A DNA stretch of 64,000 nt, taken from NCBI GenBank assembly GCA_040752025.1, contig JBFMFR010000008.1, forward strand, positions 1 through 64,000, read 5' to 3'. The position numbers and the translations under genes are program-made. The notes below the pieces were generated by a model, which was not told where the DNA came from, ran no database searches, and saw nothing but the letters and a program-made list of their open reading frames with translations. Below are positions 38,769 through 48,489 of this stretch, one piece after another; position 1 is the first letter of the stretch; every line of letters starts with the position of its first letter. This DNA is from JBFMFR01 sp040752025. GTDB lineage: Bacteria > Chloroflexota > Anaerolineae > Anaerolineales > UBA4823.

Positions 38769-39932
38769 TTAACCGTGGCGGTTCATGAACCTTTCCATGC
38801 GGTGCAGGGCTTCTTCGATCTTCTCGTAGGCCGTGGCATACGAACAGCGCACGAAACCCTCGCCGCCAGCGCCGAAGGCCGTGCCAGGTACAACCGCCAC
38901 GCGCTCTTCATCCAGCAGTTTTTGGGCGAAGGTGTCCTCATCCATGCCGGTTACGGAGATTTGAGGAAAGGCATAGAAGGCCCCGCGCGGCTCGAAGGTG
39001 GGCAGGCCCAGGCGGTTCAGCCCGCTGACGATCAATTTGCGCCGGCGATCGTACTCCGCCAGCATCTCCTGCACGTAAGGCTCGCCCTGGCGTAAAGCCA
39101 CCAGCGCGGCTGACTGCGCCGTGGTTGGAGCGGACATAATCGTATATTGGTGGATGCGCAGCAGGCCACGTAGGATCTCTGCCGGGCCGGCAGCGTAACC
39201 AATGCGCCAGCCGGTCATGGCGTAATCCTTCGAGAAGCCGCCCAGGGTCAGGGTGCGCGCCCGCGCACCAGGCAGGGCAGCGAAGCAAACGTGCGGAACG
39301 CCGTAAACCAGGCGGTCGTAGATTTCATCGGAGATGACGAGCAAATCGTGCTCTTCGGCGATGCGCAGCACCTCTTCGAGCACTTCGGGCGAAGCAACTG
39401 CCCCGGTGGGGTTGTTAGGATATCCGACCAGGATGGCCTTGGTGCGTGGGGTCACAGCGGCTGCCAGGGCTTCCAGGTTGGGCTGGAAGTTATCTTCCAC
39501 GCGGCTGGGGATCTCCACGGGCACGCCGCCGGCCAAAATCACCTCGGCCTGGTATGCCACGAAACAAGGTGTGGGGATGAGCACTTCTTCGCCGGGCTCC
39601 AGGATGGCGGTCAGCGCCAGGTAGAGCGCCTCAGAAACGCCGACCGTGACAACGATTTCGCCAGCCGGGTCGTACGAGACGCCATACAGGCGCTGCAGAT
39701 TACCGACAAGCTCCTGGCGCAGTTCGAGCGTGCCGGAGTTGGAGGTATAGTGTGTCTCGCCATGCATCAGGGATTGGATGCCCGCCTGTGTAATCGGGTC
39801 AGGGGTGGCGAAATCCGGTTCACCGATCCCTAAGGAGATCACGTCTTTCATCGTGGCGACGATGTCAAAGAATTTGCGGATGCCGGAGGGTTTTAGATTG
39901 GCAACCCGGTTAGCGAGATAACTTTGCTTCAC
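38769..39932 (-). CDS. Class I PLP-dependent aminotransferase (AspC/PatA-like)
   Basis: A 387-residue fold-type I aminotransferase. Key segments are SLGIGEPDFATPDPI, YTSNSGTLELRQEL, VGVSEALYLAL, GYPNNPTGAV, ISDEIYDRLVYG, the PLP-Lys motif GGFSKDYAMTGWRIGY and the C-terminal FVRCSYATAYEKIEEAL with the substrate-carboxylate Arg. It is closest to bacterial aromatic/aspartate or N-acetyl-diaminopimelate-type aminotransferases. The start is GTG with AAAGGAG 5 nt upstream. It is the first gene of an operon with gatB; the link may be Asp/Glu supply, but that is inferred. Confidence 0.9.
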   Translation of the reverse strand: MKQSYLANRVANLKPSGIRKFFDIVATMKDVISLGIGEPDFATPDPITQAGIQSLMHGETHYTSNSGTLELRQELVGNLQRLYGVSYDPAGEIVVTVGVSEALYLALTAILEPGEEVLIPTPCFVAYQAEVILAGGVPVEIPSRVEDNFQPNLEALAAAVTPRTKAILVGYPNNPTGAVASPEVLEEVLRIAEEHDLLVISDEIYDRLVYGVPHVCFAALPGARARTLTLGGFSKDYAMTGWRIGYAAGPAEILRGLLRIHQYTIMSAPTTAQSAALVALRQGEPYVQEMLAEYDRRRKLIVSGLNRLGLPTFEPRGAFYAFPQISVTGMDEDTFAQKLLDEERVAVVPGTAFGAGGEGFVRCSYATAYEKIEEALHRMERFMNRHG

Positions 39933-39970
39933 ATTTGCTCCTTTCGGAAAAACTTTCTGGTTTTTAGGAT

Positions 39971-40183
39971 TTATACCTGGGTAATCTGCCAGGCGTCAGC
40001 AGTCTGCTGGTAGAGTAGTTCGAAAGAACGCCCGTCCTGGGTGGACACTCGAAAGAATTTCCCCTCTGGCGTGCGCCAGCGCGCCAGGATCGTTTCGATT
40101 TCCAGGCGCTGTCCTTCCCAGGATAGGGCGATGGGATGTTCTGCATATTCTGCATTGGAGCGACACGCCACCAGTTCGGCCAT
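39971..40183 (-). CDS. Small DUF6504-like protein of unknown function
   Basis: A 70-residue protein with a beta-rich, Trp-containing sequence: EHPIALSWEGQRLEIETILA, then RTPEGKFFRVSTQDGRSFEL. The pattern of an initial P-x-x-W-E-G-x-x-h and a later YF.V.T.dG..f.L resembles DUF6504-type small proteins. It starts 14 nt after the nucleotidyltransferase stop and is probably cotranscribed with it. The two overlapping frames on the same strand are not protein-like. Confidence 0.5.
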   Translation of the reverse strand: MAELVACRSNAEYAEHPIALSWEGQRLEIETILARWRTPEGKFFRVSTQDGRSFELLYQQTADAWQITQV

Positions 40184-40197
40184 TGTGCAAGTTCCCG

Positions 40198-41211
40198 CTA
40201 TAGTGTTACGACGGTGTTATCCCCGGCGTTTACAATCCCAGGGCGGCGGGTAATATGGGCGCGCCGTCCGACCAGTGAACTTTCCAGGATCACACCCGCA
40301 GCTTCGGCTTCGTCTTCCAGGATCGAATTCTGGATGATGCATTGTTCAACTTTGCAACCCGCGCCAATCGATACATATGGCCCCAGGATGGTCTGGCTTA
40401 CATGGGCGGTGGGATGTACAAAAACCGGAGGGTTGATGACAACGCCTTGGCGTTGTGCCGTTTGCTGGCTGTTGTCACTCCCGTTCTCCAATAAATAGCG
40501 GTTAGTATCCAACAGCGCCTCCGGCGTGCCGGCATCCAGCCAGACGTCGACAGACTGGGTGCGCATCTTGAGCCCGCGCTTCAGCATGATATTGATCGCG
40601 TCCACAAGGTAGAATTCGCCTTTGAGCGCCAGGTCGCGTTCCATCTGTTCATCGATGGCGGCGATCAATTCTTCTGCCTGGCTAAAATAATAGAAGCCAA
40701 CCACTGCCAGGTTGTTTTGCATGGCTTGTGGTTTCTCGATCAGGCGCGTCACCCAGCCATTCTGCCCCATTTCAGCCACGCCGAAGCGGCGCGGATCGGG
40801 CACGGGTTTTACCCAGGCGACGGCTTCGGCGGTTTCGTGCGCCAGGAAAGACAGGTCGGTCTTGATGAGTGTATCGGCGAAGACCATCAGCATTGGGCCG
40901 TGTAAGTAGGCTTCTGCCAGTTTAATGGCGTGCGATTGGCCGCGCGGGTTTTCCTGCAATACGTAATGCGCTTTTAGCTCAGGGTGATGTTCTTGCAAGT
41001 GGTATTCGATCTGATCGCCCAGGTATCCGACAATGTTGATCAACTCGATGTCTTGGGGATCGGGCAAGGATGCCAGGCTGTCCAGTACATGGTCGAGAAC
41101 GGCTTTGCCAGCGACACTGACCAGTTGTTTGGGCTTGCTCCAGGTGTGAGGGCGCAGGCGAGTGCCCAGGCCAGCCATGGGGATGACGACCTTCAATGTA
41201 TGATTGTCCAT
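40198..41211 (-). CDS. Sugar-1-phosphate nucleotidyltransferase
   Basis: A 337-residue NTP-transferase. The nucleotide-binding signature is IPMAGLGTRLRPHTWSKPKQL. The metal-binding Asp lies in MLMVFADTLI, and the sugar site follows in AVVGFYYFSQ and LKGEFYLVDAINIML with DVWLDAGTPEALLDTN. The last 80 residues (residues ~255-337) contain hexapeptide-like repeats (FVHPTAHVSQTILGPYVSIG) forming a short left-handed beta-helix. It likely makes an NDP-sugar, for example dTDP-glucose or GDP-mannose type, for surface glycans. A TATAAT at 41266-41271 on the minus strand and AGGAAG before the ATG support expression. Confidence 0.88.
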   Translation of the reverse strand: MDNHTLKVVIPMAGLGTRLRPHTWSKPKQLVSVAGKAVLDHVLDSLASLPDPQDIELINIVGYLGDQIEYHLQEHHPELKAHYVLQENPRGQSHAIKLAEAYLHGPMLMVFADTLIKTDLSFLAHETAEAVAWVKPVPDPRRFGVAEMGQNGWVTRLIEKPQAMQNNLAVVGFYYFSQAEELIAAIDEQMERDLALKGEFYLVDAINIMLKRGLKMRTQSVDVWLDAGTPEALLDTNRYLLENGSDNSQQTAQRQGVVINPPVFVHPTAHVSQTILGPYVSIGAGCKVEQCIIQNSILEDEAEAAGVILESSLVGRRAHITRRPGIVNAGDNTVVTL

Positions 41212-41296
41212 ATCTTCCTAAAGTTCCAGTGAGTTTCCAGGTTTTTGAAAAAGCCTGTTCTGCCAATTATAACCTGCTCCAGGGAAAAGCAAACAA

Positions 41297-41321
41297 GTGT
41301 GCACAAGGAACTTGCGCACAC
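41297..41321 (-). terminator. Terminator after the small membrane protein gene at 41362
   Basis: GTGTGC pairs with GCACAC, and inside this CAAG pairs with CTTG around a 3-nt loop, with one A-C mismatch between the stems. On the minus strand it is followed by TTGTTTGCTTTT, so it suits an intrinsic terminator. The TATAAT of the nucleotidyltransferase lies just beyond. Confidence 0.6.
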
Positions 41322-41361
41322 GGATGAAATCCTTCCAAAAGCATATCAGAGAACCGGGTTC

Positions 41362-41826
41362 TTACTCGGGCTTGACCGCGCCGTACAGAGCGCCGCCGAT
41401 GGCGCCCAGGGCTGCCGCAATCAAGACTCCCAGCGAGCAGCACATAAAGCCGCCAATCGCACCCCCGCTTATTCCGACCAGGAGTTCGGGGGGAATGCCC
41501 AATATATGTAATGCTTCCAGGGTCTCAGGCGGCAGTTCTGAAATGGCCTGGCTGGTATCGATCAAAGCGGAGTGAACCATGTAGATGGCCATAGTGACAC
41601 TGCCGCTCAGCAGTGCAGCCGTCACGGCAGCTAGCGTGCCCTGCCCGGCGCCTTGCCCAGCCGAGCGTACCGGAGGAACGTAAGCCGCCGCCAACGCTCC
41701 GATGGCCGGATAGAACAACAAGGTGAGCGGCAGTGTAATGCATACTAACCCTGGGACCAACCCGATCAGGGTGAGCAAGATCAGTCCTACCGCTCCGATA
41801 AGGCCCGCTTTCAACCAGCCTGGCAT
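41362..41826 (-). CDS. Hypothetical membrane protein with Gly-rich helices
   Basis: A 154-residue protein with about four hydrophobic helices: GLIGAVGLILLTLIGLVPGL, LTLLFYPAIGALAAAYV, LAAVTAALLSGSVTMAIYM and a Gly/Ala-rich C-terminal pair (ISGGAIGGFMCCSLGVLIAA, ALGAIGGALYG). Such glycine-zipper segments also end the kinase at 16102. No family is recognised. AAGGAGG precedes the ATG at good spacing. It sits downstream of the histidine-kinase/response-regulator pair but has its own terminator. Confidence 0.6.
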   Translation of the reverse strand: MPGWLKAGLIGAVGLILLTLIGLVPGLVCITLPLTLLFYPAIGALAAAYVPPVRSAGQGAGQGTLAAVTAALLSGSVTMAIYMVHSALIDTSQAISELPPETLEALHILGIPPELLVGISGGAIGGFMCCSLGVLIAAALGAIGGALYGAVKPE

Positions 41827-41904
41827 AGGGACCTCCTTAGATTATTTAGATATGGATTGAGGCATTCTTAGAACAGGGCACAATGAGTCAAAATCAAGCC
41901 GGGA

Positions 41905-42285
41905 TCAGGCAGAACCGCCTGGTCGGAAACGCCGCGCCAGGCCACGTAGCTGGCTAGGGCTGACCGGCTTGAGCAAGACGATGTCGGCCTGGTCACGCAG
42001 TGTTTCAGCCCGGCGCTCGTCAGCCGTTGCTAAAAGCACGCGCGTGGCCGAAAGACGTGGATCGGAGCGAATCTGCTCCAGGATCTCTTGCCCTTTTACG
42101 CCGGGCAGGTGTAAGTCCAGGACCACGAGCGCGGGTACAGCCTCGGCCAGGACCGCCTGGGCCACGCTTCCATCCGTAATCGCTTGAACCTCAAAGTCCG
42201 ATTGCAAAGCGAGCGAGAATATTTCGCTGAGCTGGGGATCATCTTCGATGATCAGCGCCAGGGGATTGGGTGGAGAAGCGCTCAT
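41905..42285 (-). CDS. Single-domain response regulator
   Basis: A 126-residue CheY-like receiver. Acidic pocket residues are in LIIEDDPQL (residues 14-16), the phospho-acceptor Asp57 is in VVLDLHLPGVKG, the Thr/Ser switch is in VLLATADE and the conserved Lys is in IVLLKPVSP. There is no output domain. ATG 42285 overlaps the histidine-kinase stop by 4 nt and follows GGAGG, so a longer upstream frame is rejected. It most likely receives phosphate from the kinase encoded just before it. Confidence 0.9.
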   Translation of the reverse strand: MSASPPNPLALIIEDDPQLSEIFSLALQSDFEVQAITDGSVAQAVLAEAVPALVVLDLHLPGVKGQEILEQIRSDPRLSATRVLLATADERRAETLRDQADIVLLKPVSPSQLRGLARRFRPGGSA

Positions 42286-44957
42286 AGAACCTCCGCTTTT
42301 TGGGTTTTTTCTGGACTCGTGATGAGGGGCAACAACACCGTAAAAATGCTGCCCTGGCCGACTTCGCTTTCGAGCGAAATGCTGCCTTCCATCAATTCTA
42401 CCAGTTGTTGGGTGATGGGCAGGCCCAGGCCAATGCCACGTTGTGTACTGGTGATATTGGTATCCACCTGACGGAAAGGCTCGAAGATGTACGCTTGGGC
42501 TTCTGCTGGAATACCGATGCCGGTATCTGAGACCTGCATGGCCCATTGAGATGATTTGGGCTGATAGAGCTTGAGGCACACTTCGCCGGTTTTGGTGAAT
42601 TTGATCGCATTGCCTGCCAGGTTTATGAGGATTTGCTGCAAGCGCGGCAGATCGCCATAAAGCTCATCGGGCAAATCGGCTGACAGTTCGGCTGTAAATG
42701 CCAGGCCTTTGTTGTGCGCCAGCACGGACATTTGCGCTTCGACGCTCTGCAACAGCGCCGTGGGAGAAAATTGCTCCATGTGCAACAGCACGGTCCTGGC
42801 ATCGATTTGCGCCTGGTTGAGCAGCTCGCTGATCAGGGTGTTCAGGTAGTTGGCGCTGTTCATAATGTTGGCGGCAGCGCGTTCTTGGCTTTCGTTGAGC
42901 GCGCCGAAGGCGCCATCGTGCAATAGTTCGATGTAGCCCAGAATCCCGCCCAGTGGTGTGCGCAGCTCGTGGCTGACATTCGCTAATAACTGGCTCTTCA
43001 AGCGGCTGGCTTCGAGCGCCTGGTCGCGGGCGATGACCAGTTGCTCACGCACCTGGCGTTGTTCGGTGATATCCTCTTTGACGGCTACGTAGTGGGTGGT
43101 GCTGCCGGTCGAGTCGATGATGGGGGATATCGAGGCGAATTCCCAGTAGAGATCGCCGTTCTTCTTACGATTGCAAAACTCGCCGCGCCATTCATCTCCA
43201 GCGGCAAGCGTCTCCCATAGTTGTTGATGAACCTCAACCGGGGTGTACTCGGTCTTGAGGATGCGTGGATTTTGACCTAAGGCCTCTTCTAAGGTATAGC
43301 CGGTTACCTCGGTGAACTTGGGGTTGGCGTACTGGATTCGGCCCTGGGTGTCCGTGATGACAATGGAGGTCGGGCTGGCTTCGACGGCGCGTGAAAGCTG
43401 GCGCAGTTTTTCTTCGGCGCGCTTGCGCTCGATTAAGTGTCCGAAAGTGGTGCCCAGCAGAGAAACCAGCTCCGTTTCGTAGGGACGGGCCGGTTTGCGG
43501 GTGATAAAGTTATCACAAACCAGGTATCCAATTGCCTGGCGACCGTTCCACAGGGCGGAGGCAACTTTCCAGCCTGTCCCGACCATTTCTCCGTTATCGA
43601 GGATCGGTGCATTCTCCCAAAGTTTGGTGCGGCCGGGGGATCCCAAGACTTCCAGGGTCCAATGCTCATCGCCAATGGGCTCGTGATAATAGCTTTCGTC
43701 CCGGATCTGCCCATCTGGATCGATGCCGTAGGTGCCATAGAGTTGATTTGTGGATGGATCGAGCATCAACAACCCGACGCGATCCAGGCCCAGGCGTTGT
43801 TGAGACAATTCAACGATTTTGACATACAGGTCTGGCAGTTCCTCGATTTCGCTGAGCGCCAGGTGGATTTCCTGCAAAGCATGCATGTCATCCAAAAAAG
43901 CCTGCCGGAACTGTTCGGCCTGTTTGCGGTCGGTGATTTTGCGGATGGTGATCACTCGCCCAATCAAGTGTTGGCGTTTGTCGGCCAGCGCTGAAATATG
44001 CAGTTCGTACCAGCGCTTATCCGGACCTTCGCCGATGGAGACTTCCTCGAGGCCTTCTTTTGTGTCCTTGAAGCGCTCAACGATTTGAGGCCAGGGGCCG
44101 AACACAGTTGCTACGCTTTGCCCAATTGTTTGGGTCGCGGAGCTCCCAATCAAGCGCAGGGCAGCCGGGTTGGCATCGGCGATGCGCCCATCCTGGTCGA
44201 GGATAATCATGCCATCCTGCATTTCCTCCACTACGGTGTCGCGCGCCAGGGGCAACAAATCGATGAGGCGAAATCCCAAAATGCCCCAGGCAACCGCAAC
44301 CGTTGTAATCGTAAAGGCAAAAGGCGTGGGATCGAGGTGAGCGATCGGGCTCAGGCCGGACAGGTACAGCACGTTGCCGACCCAGGGCGCTACGACAGCG
44401 ACCAGCAGCGCAACCGCCTGCTCGCGGTAAAGGTTCTGGGCGCGGCCAATCGAGCGGAGTATCAGCACAGCTCCAGCTAACAGCGCCAGGTAAGAGAAAG
44501 CCGAGTGCACCCAGAACCAGGGGCCGTACGAGACCCCCAGGGTAGAGAATGCGCCAGCGTTGTTGATGTGGTTTTCTGTCCAGATCAGGTGATGCGCCTC
44601 GTTGGTAAAGATGAGGGCAATGGTCACCAGTGGGATAGCGATCAGAAACAGCAGGTTGCGAGGCGTCAACCGCCAGGATGGATTGCTGTAATACAGGGCG
44701 AAAAGCAGCCACATCAGCGGGGCGGTAGCGATGCCGATATATTGAACTTTGCCCCAGAACAGTTTGGTCGGCAGATCCGCTCCAGCAATTTCCAGCATGT
44801 AACCCAACGTCCATTCTGTGATCGACAGGGCCAAAATGCCGAGCATGAGCGCCCCTGCGGTCGCCCGGCGGTGCGATAGTGCGTACCAGGCCACCCAGGC
44901 TGAAATTGCACCAGAAGCGAGCAAGGGTAATATGTAGATAGAGTATTCAAGTTGCAT
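42282..44957 (-). CDS. Sensor histidine kinase with 7TM, PAS, GAF and PAS input domains
   Basis: An 891-residue membrane kinase. Residues 1-225 form a 7TM_HisK (N-terminal seven-helix) sensor. A PAS domain follows (about 235-350, EEMQDGMIILDQDGRIADAN), then a GAF domain (about 365-520), then a second PAS/PAC (about 530-660, IVITDTQGRIQYANPKFTEV). The dimerisation domain has the phospho-His in NVSHELRTPLGGILGY, and the ATPase domain has NLAGNAIKFTK, VSDTGIGIPAEA and GIGLGLPITQQLVELM. All catalytic boxes are intact. A TACAAT -10-like hexamer lies about 45 nt before the ATG on the minus strand. It is coupled to the receiver gene by a 4-nt overlap. Confidence 0.94.
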   Translation of the reverse strand: MQLEYSIYILPLLASGAISAWVAWYALSHRRATAGALMLGILALSITEWTLGYMLEIAGADLPTKLFWGKVQYIGIATAPLMWLLFALYYSNPSWRLTPRNLLFLIAIPLVTIALIFTNEAHHLIWTENHINNAGAFSTLGVSYGPWFWVHSAFSYLALLAGAVLILRSIGRAQNLYREQAVALLVAVVAPWVGNVLYLSGLSPIAHLDPTPFAFTITTVAVAWGILGFRLIDLLPLARDTVVEEMQDGMIILDQDGRIADANPAALRLIGSSATQTIGQSVATVFGPWPQIVERFKDTKEGLEEVSIGEGPDKRWYELHISALADKRQHLIGRVITIRKITDRKQAEQFRQAFLDDMHALQEIHLALSEIEELPDLYVKIVELSQQRLGLDRVGLLMLDPSTNQLYGTYGIDPDGQIRDESYYHEPIGDEHWTLEVLGSPGRTKLWENAPILDNGEMVGTGWKVASALWNGRQAIGYLVCDNFITRKPARPYETELVSLLGTTFGHLIERKRAEEKLRQLSRAVEASPTSIVITDTQGRIQYANPKFTEVTGYTLEEALGQNPRILKTEYTPVEVHQQLWETLAAGDEWRGEFCNRKKNGDLYWEFASISPIIDSTGSTTHYVAVKEDITEQRQVREQLVIARDQALEASRLKSQLLANVSHELRTPLGGILGYIELLHDGAFGALNESQERAAANIMNSANYLNTLISELLNQAQIDARTVLLHMEQFSPTALLQSVEAQMSVLAHNKGLAFTAELSADLPDELYGDLPRLQQILINLAGNAIKFTKTGEVCLKLYQPKSSQWAMQVSDTGIGIPAEAQAYIFEPFRQVDTNITSTQRGIGLGLPITQQLVELMEGSISLESEVGQGSIFTVLLPLITSPEKTQKAEVL

Positions 44958-45026
44958 ATCGGTTCCTGCGCGGTACTTGTAAGTGTGAGATCGGTTAGTA
45001 ATTGTAGCACATGCTGGGGATGATTC

Positions 45027-46736
45027 TCAGGCGCAGCTCTGTGTGGCGATGGCGGTTTCGATAAATTGAACAGCTTGAGCGAGGGTGCGAGCGTCGAAGG
45101 CAAAGCGGGCCCCGGCGGCTTTGTACAATTCCGGCAGCGAGGCAGTTCCGCCCAGGCCGAGGGCGCGGCGGTACTGCTTCAGGGCGCGCCTGGGGTTCTG
45201 CCGCGCGTTGTGCCAGACCTGCACGGCGCCCAACTGCGCCAGGCCGTATTCAACGTAATAAAACGGGTAGCGAAAGATGTGCTGCTTGCGCTGCCAGCCG
45301 GTCATGGCTTCAGCGTCCAGGCCGCTCCAATCCACACCGGGCATAAAGCGCTGCCACAGCTCGAACCACTTGGCGTCACAGTATCGCGGACTGTTTGAAA
45401 GGTCGGGCCGGGAGTATGCCCAATGTTGGAAGGCGTCCACCACGGCCATATAAGGCCAGAAGGCCAGGAGATGTTCTAGGTGGGCCAGGCGAAAGCGCCG
45501 GGCCTGAGCTTCATCGTAGAAACCGCCTTGCTCCCGGCTGACGTAGGGATCAGCCAGGAGCTCCATGGCCATGGAGGCTACCTCGGAGAATTCCAGCCCG
45601 GGGAGGCGCTGCTGGGTATATGGCAGTTGCAAACGCTCGAAGTTATGGAAGGCGTGCCCGGATTCGTGCAAGATGGTGCGCACATCACTGGCGAGTCCAA
45701 CGGCGTTCATGAAGATGAAAGGCCGGCGGGTAGAAGGGAAGGCGGTGCAGTAAGCGCCAGGAGCTTTGCCTTTGCGGTTATCCAGGTCGAGCATACCATG
45801 AGCGCGCATCTCTTGAAAATAACGCCCCAATTGAGGATCGAGGCGGGTGAAGATCCCCTGGACTTTGTCTTGCAGATCGCTTACGCTGCCGTAAGGGGGC
45901 AGCGGCGGCAGGTCGAGCGGGTAGAGGTCCTGATCCAGGTCCCAGGGGCGCAGGCGCTCTACGCCCAGGCGCTGGCGATACTTTTCGTACATGCGCGTGG
46001 CGGCTGGCACAGCCACCTGCTCGATGGCTTTTTGAAACTTGAGGCAGTCCTGTGGGGTGTAATCCAGGCGCAGCATCTGCTGCCAGCGGAAGGCGCGGTA
46101 ATCAGGGAAATCTGCGTTGGCAGCCAGCTTGCAGCGCAGGTCCAGGTATTGGCTCCAAAGCTGGTTGAGTGCGGCGCGGTCGGCAAGCTGGCGTTCGGCG
46201 GCTATCTGCCAGATGTGTTTGCGGGCGGCCCGGTCGGGAGTTTGCAGGGCGCGGCGCATTTGTTGCAGGGTCAATTCCTGACCCTGCCAACTCACGCTCT
46301 GCGCCCCGATGATTTTGTTGTATTGGGCGGTGAGTTTGTGCTCCTCTGTGAGCAGAGGCAGGTTGCTCTGGCGGAACAGGGCAGCTTCGGCGCGCATCTT
46401 GCGCAATGGCGCTGCGAAGTTATCCGGCTGCAGGCCGCTGGCGAGCAGTTTTTGTTTGAGCCGCTGGTTTGCGGCCTGGGAACCCGGGTAGACGCTGTCC
46501 AGGTAGGCGTCATAGCGCGCCTCGGCGTCTTTGTCGGTAGTTTCCAGGTTGACTGCCAGGGTCAAACGGGCATGCCTCTCGATCATCAGATCGCTCAGGC
46601 GCGTCCAATCGGCCAACCAGGCGTGCACGTTGCTGGCATCCAAAGGGCGCTCGAGTAAATCCTGGAAGTAAGGCTCGATATCCGGCCAGGGCCAATCGAG
46701 AAAGGGCTCGGCGCGGGCGGGCAGTGTGTCAAACAT
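45027..46736 (-). CDS. M3 family oligoendopeptidase F-like metallopeptidase, copy 2
   Basis: A 569-residue cytosolic zinc peptidase. The HExxH motif is LHESGHAFHNF (near residue 365), and the third zinc ligand Glu lies in LEFSEVASMAMELLA. It belongs to the M3 clan of thimet/PepF oligopeptidases that degrade short peptides. The upstream gene encodes a paralogue of 571 residues, alike along its full length; the pair arose by tandem duplication. It is the last gene of the gatC-gatA-pepF-pepF operon, 21 nt after the first copy. Together with the peptide-binding proteins it suggests use of peptides as nutrients. Confidence 0.93.
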   Translation of the reverse strand: MFDTLPARAEPFLDWPWPDIEPYFQDLLERPLDASNVHAWLADWTRLSDLMIERHARLTLAVNLETTDKDAEARYDAYLDSVYPGSQAANQRLKQKLLASGLQPDNFAAPLRKMRAEAALFRQSNLPLLTEEHKLTAQYNKIIGAQSVSWQGQELTLQQMRRALQTPDRAARKHIWQIAAERQLADRAALNQLWSQYLDLRCKLAANADFPDYRAFRWQQMLRLDYTPQDCLKFQKAIEQVAVPAATRMYEKYRQRLGVERLRPWDLDQDLYPLDLPPLPPYGSVSDLQDKVQGIFTRLDPQLGRYFQEMRAHGMLDLDNRKGKAPGAYCTAFPSTRRPFIFMNAVGLASDVRTILHESGHAFHNFERLQLPYTQQRLPGLEFSEVASMAMELLADPYVSREQGGFYDEAQARRFRLAHLEHLLAFWPYMAVVDAFQHWAYSRPDLSNSPRYCDAKWFELWQRFMPGVDWSGLDAEAMTGWQRKQHIFRYPFYYVEYGLAQLGAVQVWHNARQNPRRALKQYRRALGLGGTASLPELYKAAGARFAFDARTLAQAVQFIETAIATQSCA

Positions 46737-46757
46737 GCGGGCAGCCCCCGGGCCGGC

Positions 46758-48473
46758 TCAGGCGCTTTCTACGATGGTTTCCAGTTCGTGGATGGCGCTT
46801 TCGATGAGATCCACGCCTAGCTGGACGGCGGGCACATCGAATCCGAAGCATATCCCGGCGGCGGCATATAGCTCTGGTATGGAAACCGTCCCGCCCAAGG
46901 CAAGCGCCTGGCGATAGGCGGCGATCGCCGCGGCCTGGTCTTGCCGGGCATTGCGCCATACTTGCAGAGCGCCGAGCTGCGCCAGGCCGTATTCGACGTA
47001 GTAGAATGGCGCTTGCAGGATGTGCAGCTTGCGCTGCCAGCCGGTGAGGCGTTCAGCGTCCAACCCGCTCCAATCGACGCCGGGCATAAAGCGCTGCCAG
47101 AGTTCGTCCCAATGGGCGTCGCAATGGGCCGGGTCGCTGGCGAGGCTGTGGTTTTCGTAGACCCAATGCTGGAAGGCATCTACCACGGCCATATAGGGCC
47201 AGAAAAGCAGCAGCGCTTCGAGGTATTCGATGCAGGCGCGGGCGGCATCCCAGGTCGAGTAGAAGCCTCCCTGATCGCTGGTCAGGTAAGGGAATGAAAG
47301 TAATTCCATGCTGGTGGAGGCCACTTCGCCAAATTCCATACTGTACTGGAACTGCTGCACGTAAGGCAGGTGGGCAGCTTCGAAAATATGGAAAGCGTGA
47401 CCGCCTTCATGCAGCAGCGTGAGCACATCCTCATGAATCCCCACGGCGTTCATGAAAATGTAAGGCCGCCGTTCCACCAGGAATTCGGTGCAGTAGCCGC
47501 CGGGGGCTTTGCCTTTGCGGTTATCCAGGTCCAGCAATCTTTCCCGGCGCATGACCTCGAAGTGCTCGCCCAGGGCCGGGTCGATGCGTTGGAAGATAGC
47601 GGCGACTTTGCGCTCCAATTCTTCGACCTGCTTGAAGGGGCGCAGAGCGGGCAGGCCCCACACATCTACATTCAAATCCCAGGGGCGCAGGGCATCCAGG
47701 CCCAGTTTGTGGCGGCGGCGTTTGTACAGGCGCAGCGCAGCCGGGACGGCCACCTGTTCGATGGCCTGGTGGAAACGGGCGCAGTCGGCGGGGGTGTAAT
47801 CCAGGCGCAGGAGTTGTTTCCAGCGATAATCACGGTAATTGGAAAAGCCGGCGTTTTCGGCCAACTTGCCGCGTACTTGCATCAATTCGATCCACAGAGC
47901 GTCGATCGCCCGGCGGTCAGCCAGTTGGCGCTGGGCAGCCAGTTGCCAGGCGTGCTGGCGCTGCTCCCGGTCTGGCGCCTGGTAAACTTTTTGCAGTTCG
48001 GTCAGGGTGACCTCTTCGCCATCCCAGGCGACCGTTTGCGCCCCGATCAGGCGATCGTATTCTGAGCTGAGCTTCAATTCTTTCGACAGGAGCGGCAGGT
48101 TAGCTGGCCGAAAGATTTCGGCTTCGGTGCGCATATTCTTCAAGGGGGTTGCGAAGCCGGCTGGTTCCAGACCGCTGGCGAGTAGTTTCTCCTTCAACTG
48201 CTGCTCTGCGGCCTGGGCCTGTGGATAAACCTGTTCCAGGAAGCGCTGGTAGCGCGCCTCGGCCTGGCTATCGGTGGTGTCGACGGTGATTCCCACGTAC
48301 AAACGCCAGAAGATGTCGTGGATGATCTCGCCCAGGCGCGACCAGTCCCTCAGCCAGGCTTCTACGTTCGAGGAGTCCAGCGAGCGTAGAGACAGTTCCG
48401 TGAAGAAGGGCTCCAGTTGCTCCCAGGAGCAGTGCATGAATTCTGTGTGGTGTTTGGGCAGGGATGCGAACAT
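46758..48473 (-). CDS. M3 family oligoendopeptidase F-like metallopeptidase, copy 1
   Basis: A 571-residue M3 peptidase with HEGGH in LHEGGHAFHIF and the Glu ligand in MEFGEVASTSMELLS. The N-terminal half is helical, as in PepF-type enzymes, with shared blocks such as LLRLDYTPADC and DLDNRKGKAPGGYCTEF. It begins 16 nt after the gatA stop. The two copies share the active-site region strongly but differ in linker segments, so they may have separate peptide preferences. Confidence 0.93.
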   Translation of the reverse strand: MFASLPKHHTEFMHCSWEQLEPFFTELSLRSLDSSNVEAWLRDWSRLGEIIHDIFWRLYVGITVDTTDSQAEARYQRFLEQVYPQAQAAEQQLKEKLLASGLEPAGFATPLKNMRTEAEIFRPANLPLLSKELKLSSEYDRLIGAQTVAWDGEEVTLTELQKVYQAPDREQRQHAWQLAAQRQLADRRAIDALWIELMQVRGKLAENAGFSNYRDYRWKQLLRLDYTPADCARFHQAIEQVAVPAALRLYKRRRHKLGLDALRPWDLNVDVWGLPALRPFKQVEELERKVAAIFQRIDPALGEHFEVMRRERLLDLDNRKGKAPGGYCTEFLVERRPYIFMNAVGIHEDVLTLLHEGGHAFHIFEAAHLPYVQQFQYSMEFGEVASTSMELLSFPYLTSDQGGFYSTWDAARACIEYLEALLLFWPYMAVVDAFQHWVYENHSLASDPAHCDAHWDELWQRFMPGVDWSGLDAERLTGWQRKLHILQAPFYYVEYGLAQLGALQVWRNARQDQAAAIAAYRQALALGGTVSIPELYAAAGICFGFDVPAVQLGVDLIESAIHELETIVESA

Positions 48474-48489
48474 GGTGGTTTCCTATGGA